A stretch of 64,000 bases of DNA from Deinococcus sp. AB2017081 (GTDB lineage Bacteria > Deinococcota > Deinococci > Deinococcales > Deinococcaceae), in assembly GCF_034440735.1 (NCBI RefSeq), contig NZ_CP140100.1, positions 1 through 64,000 on the forward strand, given 5' to 3'. Shown in pieces: positions 16,217-24,376 of this stretch. Under the pieces are notes generated by a model. The model made no database searches, was not told the DNA's origin, and saw nothing but the letters and a program-made list of their open reading frames with translations. A program made the translations under genes and the position numbers. How positions within the stretch are numbered: the stretch's first letter is position 1; each line of letters begins with the position of its first letter.

Positions 16217-17031
16217 GGGCCCACCACCAGGGGGGCCTGTCCGGTGAACAGCTTGCCCTGCCCGTATTTCAGGGCGAACAGCACCTGGTACTGCCCGGCC
16301 GGCAGGGTCGGGGTGCCGGCGCCGGTGAACGCGCGGGTGTAGCCGGGCAGGGCGACACTCTCGCCCAGGTCGATGGTCGCGACCGGCTGACCGCCGGCGT
16401 TCACGACCACGGCCCGGCCGGCCGCGCGCACCAGCGCCGTCCCGGTGTTCTTCACCGTCGCGCTGACGTTCAGCGTGCCGCCGCGGTACGCGGCCTGAAC
16501 GGCCGTGAGCTTCGCATCGAAGCGCGGCTGGCCCACCTGCACGTAGATGATCTGCCCGACATCCACGTTGTAGTTCATGGTCACGCTGTTGCTCGACGGC
16601 GCAGGCTTCGCGGCGTCGGGCGCGTCGCTCTTGAAGAACAGCACGCTCCAGTACAGGCCCGGCGCGGTACCGGCCGGCACGCTGATGGTGTAGCGCACCT
16701 GCTGGGACTCGCCGGCCCCCAGGCGGAACGTCCCGGGCGAGACCTGCAGCCAGCGCCCCACGCTGCTCTTCAGGCTGCCGCCGGACACGTACTGCGCCTC
16801 GCCGGTCACGGGCAGCACGAAGTCGCTCGTGTACGTGCCGATGGCCATGACGGCCTCGCCGGCCTTGCCGGGATTGCGGACGGTCACCGAGTGGTTCAGG
16901 GACTGGCCCGGCTGGACGGCCAGTTCGACGCGTGACACGTCCAGGCTGACCCCGGTGGCGGCCAGGGCGGTCGTGCCGGCCAGGGCGCCCAGAGCGGTCA
17001 CGGTGTGGAGCATTCGGTTCAGGCGCTTCAT
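16213..17031 (-). CDS. PapD-like fimbrial-chaperone-type exported protein
   Basis: A 272-residue exported protein with signal peptide MKRLNRMLHTV... cleaved near LAA (about residue 25). The mature part starts GVSLDVSRVELAVQPGQ and has a first Ig-like domain with VRNPGKAGE and a second with VKNTGTALV, the two-domain layout of periplasmic pilus chaperones and related proteins. Such chaperones complete the Ig fold of subunits before handing them to an outer-membrane usher. GGAGG lies 6 nt before ATG 17031. It is first in an operon with an exported protein and the barrel-like protein. The exact chaperone subfamily is uncertain. Confidence 0.65.
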   Translation of the reverse strand: MKRLNRMLHTVTALGALAGTTALAATGVSLDVSRVELAVQPGQSLNHSVTVRNPGKAGEAVMAIGTYTSDFVLPVTGEAQYVSGGSLKSSVGRWLQVSPGTFRLGAGESQQVRYTISVPAGTAPGLYWSVLFFKSDAPDAAKPAPSSNSVTMNYNVDVGQIIYVQVGQPRFDAKLTAVQAAYRGGTLNVSATVKNTGTALVRAAGRAVVVNAGGQPVATIDLGESVALPGYTRAFTGAGTPTLPAGQYQVLFALKYGQGKLFTGQAPLVVGP

Positions 17032-17152
17032 GGGAGTCCTCCGGTCGGGCTGCGGTGCGGTTCACTCGGGGGGAAAATCAGCACTCTCGTGTTGTGGCAC
17101 AGCCAAAAGTGGTGCATCAGGATCGCCGGGGGGACGGCGTCCGAGAGAAGGA

Positions 17153-17193
17153 GCGGCTGACGGGAACGGAACCACGCCGTTCACATCAGCCGC
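17153..17193 (-). terminator. Long composite hairpin, probable terminator
   Basis: Outer arms 17153-17160/17186-17193 (8 bp) and inner arms 17164-17169/17177-17182 (6 bp) form a stem interrupted by a 3x3 internal loop, with a 7-nt apical loop. On the minus strand it begins 8 nt after the stop of the exported protein at 17201 and is followed by the pyrimidine stretch TCCTTCTCTC. It would separate that gene from the chaperone operon or limit read-through into it. Confidence 0.7.
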
Positions 17194-17200
17194 ACCTGGG

Positions 17201-18082
17201 TCAGAAGGTGCCGGTCAGCTTGAAGTTCACAGCGGCAGTCTTGTCGCCAGCCGTCTCGCTGCCGTCGAAGACCAGCGCCTCGAGGATGTAGTCGTCAAGC
17301 CAGCCGCCGGTGGTCTTGCCGCCCAGGCCGGCCTGGGTGTTCGTGAAGTCCAGGCTGCCCGGCACGCCATTGCTGTACAGCGTCTTGACAAATTTCGCGC
17401 CATTGGGAACGCCGCCGGGCATGGTGCCAGGCAGCATGTCGCCGAGCACGAGTTTGGGGAAGCCCGGCGTCACGCCGGACACCGAGACGTTGACCTTCCA
17501 GTTGGTCGAGTTGGTGAACTTCTCGACGATCTTGCGGTTGAAGCAGATGATCGGGCCCTTCCACGTGACGCTGCCCTTGGCGTTGTCGTAGACGATGCCG
17601 GGGTAGCTCTCCACGCGGTTCTTCAGCTGGGTTTCCAGGCCCGTGAGGCCCGCCAGGTTGACCGTCCCCGCGAAGGAGTAGGGATTGCCGCTGATGGCCT
17701 GGTTGTCGCCCTTCCAGTACGTGCCGGCGCGGTTCATGATCGCCTCGATGTCGATCACGTCGTCCCGGCCGGTGGTCGGGTTGTGTTCGCCGGCGCGGTA
17801 GCAGTCGCAGTTCTTGAGGTTGAAGAGGTCGACGGTCCACGACTTCTCGTGCAGGTGCATGGCGACCACGGCCGGGATCGAGACGGTGATGTTCTCGGTC
17901 AGGGTGGACGACAGGTTACCGCGGAAGACCTGGTCTTCCTTCTGGACATCGACCACGCCGTTTCCGGTCGAGCAGCCCGTCACCTTCGGGTCGCAGGGCG
18001 GCGGCGTCCATCGGAAGTCCTCGGCCCCCGCCGTACCGAGAGCGCCGAGCAGCAGTGAGCCAGCAAGCATCAGGTATTTCAT
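17201..18082 (-). CDS. Exported protein with cysteines, possible partner of the chaperone/usher-like operon
   Basis: A 293-residue protein with a clear signal peptide (MKYLMLAGSLLLGALGTAGA). The mature N terminus contains CDPKVTGC and later NCDCYR and IICFNRK, so disulfides are likely. The rest is beta-rich with TLTENITVSIP and ends VNFKLTGTF, a strand-like C terminus. I do not recognise the family. The start MKYL (ATG 18082) is chosen over an upstream ATG at 18115 because the signal peptide begins there and GGAAGGA precedes it. It is upstream of the chaperone gene on the same strand, separated by a strong hairpin, which would allow much higher expression, as expected for a major surface subunit. 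Confidence 0.65.
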   Translation of the reverse strand: MKYLMLAGSLLLGALGTAGAEDFRWTPPPCDPKVTGCSTGNGVVDVQKEDQVFRGNLSSTLTENITVSIPAVVAMHLHEKSWTVDLFNLKNCDCYRAGEHNPTTGRDDVIDIEAIMNRAGTYWKGDNQAISGNPYSFAGTVNLAGLTGLETQLKNRVESYPGIVYDNAKGSVTWKGPIICFNRKIVEKFTNSTNWKVNVSVSGVTPGFPKLVLGDMLPGTMPGGVPNGAKFVKTLYSNGVPGSLDFTNTQAGLGGKTTGGWLDDYILEALVFDGSETAGDKTAAVNFKLTGTF

Positions 18083-18270
18083 ATCCTTCCCCCAGTCGGG
18101 CGTGAAGCCCGGCACCAGAACCCTCCGTTCCGGTGTTGGGTGAAGCGTAGTGAACAGCGCGTTAAGCCCAGGTTGAGATCCGCCGGATGCCGTTACAGGT
18201 CACGCACCGGCATGTAACGCCCGCTGTAACGGCCACGCGGGGCGTGGCCGCCTCCATGACGTGGCCGCCG

Positions 18271-18570
18271 TCATGGCACGGTGTAACGGTCAGGCCCACG
18301 GCCTTGCCGTTGCCCGTAGCACTGCACGCCCAGGGCCAGCACCCACAGGCGGGCCGGCAGACCGGTGGCCCGCCACGTCCCGACATGGAGCTGCACCGCC
18401 AGAAGGGCGTGGAATGCGGCGTCCTCGGGATCCGGCAGGTCGTGGCGGATCGCCAGGGCCACGAGCAGGCCCGTGAAGGCGTGCACACATGGCGTCAGAT
18501 CCCGGCCTCCGCTGTCGATGAGATGGCCCAGCGCCTCTTCACAGACGTCGGGGGCCAGCGTTCCGGGCAT
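18271..18570 (-). CDS. Small protein of unknown function (99 aa)
   Basis: The product is rich in Ala, Leu and Gly, with three cysteines, and is mostly helical in character (VHAFTGLLVALAIRH, LHVGTWRATGLPARLWVLAL). Third codon positions are strongly GC-biased like real genes here. There is no good Shine-Dalgarno and I recognise no domain. It is not clearly membrane-bound. Coding status rests on codon use alone. Confidence 0.4.
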   Translation of the reverse strand: MPGTLAPDVCEEALGHLIDSGGRDLTPCVHAFTGLLVALAIRHDLPDPEDAAFHALLAVQLHVGTWRATGLPARLWVLALGVQCYGQRQGRGPDRYTVP

Positions 18571-18646
18571 GGGCTCAGTCTGCTCTCACGCTCCAGCCGC
18601 TCATGTGAGCGCCGTTCACGTGACGCTGGGACAGTGGGCGGGCCGC

Positions 18647-19063
18647 CTACAGGTTGGTCACGTCGGGCTGGCCGTTGTACACGCCCATCACGGTGAATCC
18701 CTCGTGCGCGTCGGCCGGTACGGGCGACAGGGACACGAGCCTGACCTTGACGCCCCCGATCACGGCCAGCACGCCCTGTCCGTCGTCTCCGGCCTGCTGG
18801 AGATACGACACGGGCACCGCCACCAGCCCCCGCAGCCGGCCCCGCCCGGCCGCCAGGGCCTGCTCACGCTCGTCGGCACCCAGTGACATCGGGTCGAACC
18901 GGACATGCCCGCCCACCCGCTCCAGCGCGAAGAAGGTCAGGCGTGACGGCGTGTCGCCCGGCCAGCCCTCCGGCGCGCTGACCGTCTCGGTACGGCCGCT
19001 GGGCGCGTATTTCGGCACGTCGGTCGGACGCTCAGGCAGGGTCAGGGGCACCACGACGGTCAT
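18647..19063 (-). CDS. Hypothetical protein (138 aa), probably leaderless
   Basis: The 138-residue product (MTVVVPLTLPERPTDVP at the start, VIGGVKVRLVSLSPVP and FTVMGVYNGQPDV near the end) is soluble and beta-rich, with no recognised family. A TACAAT -10 lies exactly 6 nt before ATG 19063, giving a leaderless transcript. It lies 48 bp beyond the 3' end of the 5-oxoprolinase genes on the same strand but has its own promoter. Confidence 0.6.
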   Translation of the reverse strand: MTVVVPLTLPERPTDVPKYAPSGRTETVSAPEGWPGDTPSRLTFFALERVGGHVRFDPMSLGADEREQALAAGRGRLRGLVAVPVSYLQQAGDDGQGVLAVIGGVKVRLVSLSPVPADAHEGFTVMGVYNGQPDVTNL

Positions 19064-19069
19064 GACCCG

Positions 19070-19075
19070 ATTGTA
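19070..19075 (-). promoter_or_regulatory. Leaderless-type -10 for the 138-aa protein
   Basis: TACAAT on the minus strand (19075-19070) is followed by 6 nt and then ATG 19063. No -35 match was found. Confidence 0.5.
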
Positions 19076-19111
19076 CGGACTGGATCCGGGCGCGGCGGTG
19101 TGACGGCCAGG

Positions 19112-20677
19112 TCAAGTCTTGGGGTTCCGGGGGAGCGCCGGCATGGTCCACGCCACGGTGTCCGCCACCGCCTGGAACGTCACGGACTGACCGGGCCGGA
19201 GCTGCGCGGCCAGCGGCAGGTCGAGGGGATGCACGACCGCCGGCTTGGCATATCCGCCCAGCCGGCCCCGGTCGACCAGGAGGACGATCGGCTCCCCGGC
19301 CGGCGTGATCTGCACGGCCCCCAGCGGCGTGCCCTCGCTGATCACCTGACCGCCGGGCACACGCGGGCCGCCCAGACGCAGGCCCATGCGGTCGGCGGCC
19401 GCCACCCGGAAGGTCGCGCCGTCGAGCGCCCGCAGGGCCTCGGCACTGGCCTGGGGGCCGGGCCGCAGACGCAGCGTGACCGCCTCCGGCAGCGTCAGCG
19501 GCATGCTGGCGAAGCCGGGCACGGCGGCGACTTCACGGGCCACGCCCAGCACGTCCCCGGCCCGCAGGGGCCGACCGACCCGGCCGAGCAGATCGGTGTC
19601 GGCGCTGCCCAGGAATGGCGTGGTCTCCAGGCCGCCCGCCACCGCGAGGTACGCCCGCGCCCCGTGGCGGGTGGACGTGAAGCGCAGCGTCTCCCCCGCC
19701 CGCAGCACGAAGCCCTGCTGCATGGGCCGCGTGTCGGCCACCATCCCGAAGCCGGCGATCCCCACCACCATGTCTCGCAGCGCGGTCAGCACCGGGCCAC
19801 GCAGGGTCAGTTCCAGCAGCGGGGTGCCGGGCGGATTGCCGACCAGCCCGTTGGCGAAATCGGCCGAGCGCACGTCCAGCGGCCCACTGCGCGCCAGTCC
19901 CCGGTGGCCCTGGCGCACGCGGCCCCCGCCCAGCAGCAGGTCGAGTAGCCCCGGTTCCTCGATCCGCAGGGCCGGGCGCGCGGGATGCGCGGGCCACGTC
20001 TCCCGCACGGCGGGCAGGACAGGGGTCTCGCCGTCACCGGGCACGAAGCGCACCGTGTCGCCCGCGTCCAGCAGGAAGGGGCGGTCGCGGTTGGGGTCGT
20101 AGACCGACTCCAGGGCGGTGCCCAGCAGGTTCCAGCCCCCCGGCGACGGCAGCGGGTACACACACGTCTGCGCGTTCGCGATCGCCACCGCGCCCGCCGG
20201 CACCTGCGGCCGGGGCGTGTCGCGGCGGGGCACGCGCAGCCCTTCCGGCACCTCCCCCAGGAAGGGAAACCCCGGCGTGAAACCCACGGCGTACACGCGG
20301 TACGCATTCTCGGTATGCCGCCGGATCACCTCGGCCACGCTCAGGCCGGTGCGGGTGGCCACGTCCGGCAGATCCGGGCCGTCGTAGCGCACGGGGAGGT
20401 CGACGTGGCGGCCCCCCTCCTCAGCTCCGGTGCCCAGCGTGTCCAGATGCCGCTGCACCCACGCCCGCACACGCTCCGGCGGGATCACGGCGGCGTCGAA
20501 GTCCACGTAGACGTTCCCGTAGCCGGGCAGCACGTCATCCACCCCCCCCGGCAGATCCGCCATCAGGGCGCGGTGCAGCGTGTGCAGGCGGGCGTTCTGG
20601 CCGGCGTCCAGCACCTCCGAGAACTGCACATACAGCCCGTCGTGCAGGCCACGGGTCACGCCCAGGGGCCGGATCAT
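19112..20677 (-). CDS. pxpBC: Fused 5-oxoprolinase subunit B/C (PxpB-PxpC, KipI-KipA type)
   Basis: A 521-residue fusion. The N-terminal ~215 residues are PxpB/KipI-like (YGNVYVDFD, AYRVYAVGFTPGFPFLGEVP, VYPLPSPGGWNLLG). The C-terminal ~300 are PxpC/KipA-like (EEPGLLDLLLGGGRVRQGHRGL, QGFVLRAGETLRF, GLRLGGPRVPGG, ISEGTPLGAVQITPAGEPIVLL). With PxpA the complex cleaves 5-oxoproline to glutamate using ATP. The start at 20677 overlaps the pxpA stop (ATGA). B and C are separate genes in many bacteria; here they are one chain. Confidence 0.9.
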   Translation of the reverse strand: MIRPLGVTRGLHDGLYVQFSEVLDAGQNARLHTLHRALMADLPGGVDDVLPGYGNVYVDFDAAVIPPERVRAWVQRHLDTLGTGAEEGGRHVDLPVRYDGPDLPDVATRTGLSVAEVIRRHTENAYRVYAVGFTPGFPFLGEVPEGLRVPRRDTPRPQVPAGAVAIANAQTCVYPLPSPGGWNLLGTALESVYDPNRDRPFLLDAGDTVRFVPGDGETPVLPAVRETWPAHPARPALRIEEPGLLDLLLGGGRVRQGHRGLARSGPLDVRSADFANGLVGNPPGTPLLELTLRGPVLTALRDMVVGIAGFGMVADTRPMQQGFVLRAGETLRFTSTRHGARAYLAVAGGLETTPFLGSADTDLLGRVGRPLRAGDVLGVAREVAAVPGFASMPLTLPEAVTLRLRPGPQASAEALRALDGATFRVAAADRMGLRLGGPRVPGGQVISEGTPLGAVQITPAGEPIVLLVDRGRLGGYAKPAVVHPLDLPLAAQLRPGQSVTFQAVADTVAWTMPALPRNPKT

Positions 20678-21447
20678 GGCACGGCGAAGGGCCGAACCCC
20701 GACACCCACGCCGGCCAGCGCGTCCCGGATGGCGCGGGCGATCTCCACGGCGTTCGGGTTGTCGCCGTGGATGCACAGCGTGTCGGGGCGGCACTCGAAG
20801 ACGCCGCCGTCGATGGCCTCGACGTGCCCCTGCGTGACCATCGTCACGGCGCGGCGGGCGGCCTCCTGCGGGTCGTGGATGGACGAGCCGGGCATGGAGC
20901 GCGGCGCGAGCCGGCCATCGCGCAGATATGCGCGTTCCGGGAAGGTCTCCAGCACGACCGGCACGCCCAGGGCACGCGCCTCGGTTTCCAGGTGGGTGGC
21001 GGGCAGCACGACCAGCGGCAGCGCCGGGTCGGCGTCGCGGGTCGCCTGCGCGATGGCGTGGGCTGTGGGCGCGTGCGTCCACGCCCGGGTCGAGAGCGCC
21101 CCGTGCGCCTTGACGTGCCGCAGGGCGGTTCCCGCCGCCCGCGCCATGCCCGACACGGCCGACACCTGATACAGCACGTCGGCGTACACCTGCTCGGGCG
21201 TGGCCTCCAGCACGCGCCGCCCGAAGCCCGCCAGATCCGGGTAACTGGGGTGTGCCCCGATCCCGACGCCGTGCGAGGCCGCCAGCGCAATCGTCGCCTG
21301 GATCGTCCGGGGATCGCCCGCGTGGAAGCCGCACGCGACATTCACGCTGGACAGCAGCGGAAACAGCGCGGCGTCGTCCCCCAGCGTCCACGCGCCGAAG
21401 GACTCGCCCGCATCGGCATTCAGGTCGATAAACCGGGTGGGGGTCAT
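20674..21447 (-). CDS. pxpA: 5-oxoprolinase subunit A (LamB/YcsF family)
   Basis: A 257-residue protein with the LamB/YcsF signatures: FIDLNADAGESFG at the N terminus, VNVACGFHAGDP, GIGAHPSYPDLAGFGRR, VKAHGAL and CIHGDNPNA. PxpA works with PxpB/PxpC in ATP-dependent hydrolysis of 5-oxoproline (pyroglutamate), a damage product of glutamine/glutamate. The start ATG 21447 has no Shine-Dalgarno: the 20 nt before it are pyrimidine-rich. It overlaps the stop of a 13-codon upstream ORF that does have one, so translation is probably coupled to that leader. Confidence 0.92.
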   Translation of the reverse strand: MTPTRFIDLNADAGESFGAWTLGDDAALFPLLSSVNVACGFHAGDPRTIQATIALAASHGVGIGAHPSYPDLAGFGRRVLEATPEQVYADVLYQVSAVSGMARAAGTALRHVKAHGALSTRAWTHAPTAHAIAQATRDADPALPLVVLPATHLETEARALGVPVVLETFPERAYLRDGRLAPRSMPGSSIHDPQEAARRAVTMVTQGHVEAIDGGVFECRPDTLCIHGDNPNAVEIARAIRDALAGVGVGVRPFAVP

Positions 21448-21485
21448 GGGGCGGCCGGGGGGAGGGGCAGTGGAGTAAGGATCAT
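21444..21485 (-). CDS. Proline-rich 13-residue leader peptide coupled to pxpA
   Basis: ATG 21485 follows AAGGAG at a normal distance and encodes MILTPLPLPPAAP, ending in TGA at 21446-21444, which overlaps the pxpA ATG (21447-21445) as ATGA. Five of 13 residues are proline, including one PP. pxpA lacks its own Shine-Dalgarno. The arrangement suggests pxpA is translated by re-initiation from this leader, and proline-dependent stalling could regulate it. Too short for homology; the call rests on the ribosome site and overlap. Confidence 0.5.
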   Translation of the reverse strand: MILTPLPLPPAAP

Positions 21486-21699
21486 GGCCGGGGCTCCTTG
21501 GGGGTGGGGCAGATGGGGCCCAGTATCGGGGCTGGCCAGCGCTCCGTCATCCACCGCTCTTCACCTGACCGACGCCCGGCACGTCCACCTGCGCGAAGGG
21601 GCGCACTTCGTGCCGGGCCGCCGCCGTCCCCCCCACGCAGCTTCAGGGCCAGCCAGGGACGCTCAGCTCTGTGCCGGACGCGCCATACTGCCCCTCGAC

Positions 21700-22731
21700 A
21701 TGACGTCTGGCCGTCCGCTCCCCGATGACTATGCCGCGCTGCTCACCGACCTCAAGGGTCAGATCCGTGGGGCGCAGGTGCGGGCGGCCCTGGCGGTCAA
21801 CCGCGAACTGCTGGGCCTGTACTGGCGGATCGGTCAGGCCATCGTGCAGCGGCAGGCACAACGGGGATGGGGGGCAAAGGTCATCGATCAGCTCTCGCGA
21901 GATCTCAAGGCCGAGTTCCCCGAACTGAAGGGCTTTTCCCCGACCAACCTCAAGTACATGCGGTCGTTTGCCGAGGCCTACCCGGACTATGGAGATGGTC
22001 AACAGCCTGTTGACCAATTGCCCTGGGGCCATCTGGTGTCCCTGCTCACCAGCGTCAAAGATCCCGCCACCCGCGAGTGGTACGCCCGTGCCACCCTCCA
22101 GCACGGCTGGAGCCGCAATGTGCTGGTGCACCAGATCGATTCCCGCCTGCACGAACGCCAGGGGCAGGCGAGTACGACCTTTGACCGCACGCTGCCCGCC
22201 GCACAATCCGAGCTGGCCACACAGCTCCTGAAAGATCCCTACACCTTCGACTTCCTGTCGCTGGGCACCGAGGCCCACGAGCGCGACCTCGAACGCGGCC
22301 TGCTGGCGCACCTGCGCGACTTCATGCTGGAACTCGGCGTGGGCTTCGCCTTCGTGGGCAGCCAGCACCACCTCGAGGTCGGCGGCGAGGACTTCTACCT
22401 CGATCTGCTCTTCTACCACGTCAAGCTGCGCTGCTACGTGATCATCGACCTCAAGATCGGCGACTTCAGACCCGAGTACGTCGGCAAGATGAACTTCTAC
22501 CTGGCGGTGGCCGATGACCTGCTGCGCCATCCGGACGACGCGCCGAGCATCGGCCTGCTGCTGTGCCGGACGCAGAATAAGGTGGTGGCGGAGTACGCCC
22601 TGCGGGGAGTGAACCGGCCGCTGGGAATCAGTTCGTACCAGCTGGCGCAGGCGCTGCCGCAGGAGCTGGCCGGGCAGCTGCCCAGCGTGGAGGCGCTGGA
22701 GGCGGAACTGGAGGGGATCGGGGAGGGGTGA
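21700..22731 (+). CDS. DUF1016/YhcG-family PD-(D/E)XK nuclease
   Basis: A 343-residue protein. The N-terminal DUF1016 helical domain (VRAALAVNRELLGLYWRIGQ, WGAKVIDQLSRDLKAEFP, YMRSFAEAYPD, LPWGHLVSLL) is followed by a nuclease core: FVGSQHHLEVGGEDFYLDLLF then YVIIDLKIG, matching the Glu/Asp...Asp...Asp-x-Lys pattern, and ending LLLCRTQNKVVAEYAL. ATG 21700 is used because it begins the conserved domain; a CATACT -10-like element lies 10 nt upstream. Relatives occur near restriction and anti-phage genes, but none are adjacent here, so a defence role is only a possibility. Confidence 0.88.
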   Translation: MTSGRPLPDDYAALLTDLKGQIRGAQVRAALAVNRELLGLYWRIGQAIVQRQAQRGWGAKVIDQLSRDLKAEFPELKGFSPTNLKYMRSFAEAYPDYGDGQQPVDQLPWGHLVSLLTSVKDPATREWYARATLQHGWSRNVLVHQIDSRLHERQGQASTTFDRTLPAAQSELATQLLKDPYTFDFLSLGTEAHERDLERGLLAHLRDFMLELGVGFAFVGSQHHLEVGGEDFYLDLLFYHVKLRCYVIIDLKIGDFRPEYVGKMNFYLAVADDLLRHPDDAPSIGLLLCRTQNKVVAEYALRGVNRPLGISSYQLAQALPQELAGQLPSVEALEAELEGIGEG

Positions 22732-22772
22732 TACGGCGCGGTGCTGGAGACGGTTCCGTGCCGGCCTGAACC

Positions 22773-23855
22773 CTACTCCGGCTCCTTCTCCGCGCCCGGT
22801 ACCCCGGCCTCTGCAAACGTCCGCATCTCGCGCAGGGTGGCCGCCGCCGCGAGCAGCAGGGGCGCGGCCAGGACGCCGCCGGTGCCCTCGCCCAGGCGGA
22901 GGTTCAGGGCGAACATCGGGCGCAGGTTCAGGTGCTCAAGCTGCGCGGCGTGGCCGGTCTCGGCGCACACGCCGGCCGGGAACAGATACTCGCCCAGGTG
23001 TGGGGCGAGCGCCACGCCGATCAACGCGGCGCTGCCCTCCACGAAGCCGTCGAGGATCACGGCCCGCCGCAACGCCGCCGCCTGGAGCATCATGCCCAGC
23101 ATGGCGGCGATCTCGTAGCCGCCGAACTCGGCCAGGACAGTCAGCGGGTCGGTGGTCGGCGTGCGGGCCAGCGCCGTGCGGACGACCTCGACCTTGCGGG
23201 CCAGTCCCGCGTCGTCCACGCCAGTGCCGCGCCCCGTGACCGAGGCTGGATCGAGGTTCAACATTCGCGCCGTGATTGCCGCCGCCGCCGTGGTGTTCCC
23301 GATCCCCAGCTCGCCGGGCACGACGATGTCCGCGCCGTCCAGGGTGGCCTGCCGGGCCAGGGCGGCGCCGGCCAGGATCAGAACTTCCACCTCCTCTGCC
23401 GTCATCGCCGCCTCGGCGCTCAGGTCACGGCTGCCCCGGCGCACGGCGGCCCGCACCAGCGCGGGGTGATCGGGCAGGTCGGCATTGACCCCGGCGTCCA
23501 TGACGTACACGCGGGCCCCCACGCTGCGGGCGATGGCGTTCACGGCCGCGCCGCCGGGGCCGTGCGGCGTGTCGGCCAGGAAGTTGGCGACCATGGCGGG
23601 CGTCACCTCAGGCGGGTACGCGCTGACGCCGGCGCGGGCCACGCCGTGGTCCCCGGCCGCGACGAGCACCGCCACGCCACGCGGGTCGGGCCGCCCGGTG
23701 CCGAACACGCCCGCCAGCCGCACGCCGAGAGTCTCCAGATCGCCCAGTGCCCCGGCGGGCTTGGTGAGCTGGGCCTGCCGCTCCTGGGCGCGGTTCACGG
23801 CAGAGTGATCGAGGGGGGGGATGGACTGGATCAGCGTATTCAGGTCGTCGGTCAC
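22773..23855 (-). CDS. cobT: Nicotinate-nucleotide-dimethylbenzimidazole phosphoribosyltransferase
   Basis: A 360-residue CobT. Motifs: LTKPAGALGDLE, VAAGDHGVARAGVSAYP, GELGIGNTTAAAA, VTGRGTGVDD and LNLRLGEGTG, which carries the catalytic Glu. It makes alpha-ribazole phosphate for the lower ligand of cobalamin. The GTG start overlaps the cobU stop (GTGA). It is the last gene of the riboswitch-led operon and converges with the DUF1016 gene. Confidence 0.96.
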   Translation of the reverse strand: MTDDLNTLIQSIPPLDHSAVNRAQERQAQLTKPAGALGDLETLGVRLAGVFGTGRPDPRGVAVLVAAGDHGVARAGVSAYPPEVTPAMVANFLADTPHGPGGAAVNAIARSVGARVYVMDAGVNADLPDHPALVRAAVRRGSRDLSAEAAMTAEEVEVLILAGAALARQATLDGADIVVPGELGIGNTTAAAAITARMLNLDPASVTGRGTGVDDAGLARKVEVVRTALARTPTTDPLTVLAEFGGYEIAAMLGMMLQAAALRRAVILDGFVEGSAALIGVALAPHLGEYLFPAGVCAETGHAAQLEHLNLRPMFALNLRLGEGTGGVLAAPLLLAAAATLREMRTFAEAGVPGAEKEPE

Positions 23856-24376
23856 GGTGAGGTTCCTTTCAGGGTGAGCGGCAGGCCGCTGGCGATCAGG
23901 TAGGCATCGTCGCTGGCAGTGGCGGCCCGCTGGTTCACCCGGCCCAGCACATCGCGGTACAGCCGGGCCAGGGCGTTGTCCGGGACGATGCCCGAACCGA
24001 CCTCGTTGGTGACGAACACCGTCAGGCCAGCGCGGGTGCGGGCCACATCCAGCAGTTCACACGTGGCGTCCAGCACGGTCTGTTCCGTCCATCCGGCCAG
24101 CAGGGCGTTGCTGACCCACAGGCTCAGGCAGTCGAGCAGGGCGGTCGGCGTGATAACGGTTCGCAGTGCACCTGCGACGTGCAGCGGCTCCTCCAGCGTG
24201 CGCCACCCGGCCGGGCGGTCAGCGATATGGCGGCCGATGCGCTCGTGCATCTCGTCGTCGAAGGCCTGCGCCGTCGCCAGGTACGTGACGGCCCCGCCCT
24301 CCTGCGCGGCGCGGCGTTCCGCGAAGGTGCTCTTGCCGCTGCGGGCCCCGCCGGTCACGAGGACGATCCGGGTCAC
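23852..24376 (-). CDS. cobU: Adenosylcobinamide kinase/guanylyltransferase
   Basis: A 174-residue protein with P-loop GGARSGKS at residues 9-16, YLATAQAFDDEMHERI, LLDCLSLWVSN and VTNEVGSGIVP, all typical of CobU/CobP. It phosphorylates and guanylylates adenosylcobinamide. The GTG start at 24376 overlaps the cobQ stop, and its stop overlaps cobT. Confidence 0.95.
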   Translation of the reverse strand: MTRIVLVTGGARSGKSTFAERRAAQEGGAVTYLATAQAFDDEMHERIGRHIADRPAGWRTLEEPLHVAGALRTVITPTALLDCLSLWVSNALLAGWTEQTVLDATCELLDVARTRAGLTVFVTNEVGSGIVPDNALARLYRDVLGRVNQRAATASDDAYLIASGLPLTLKGTSP

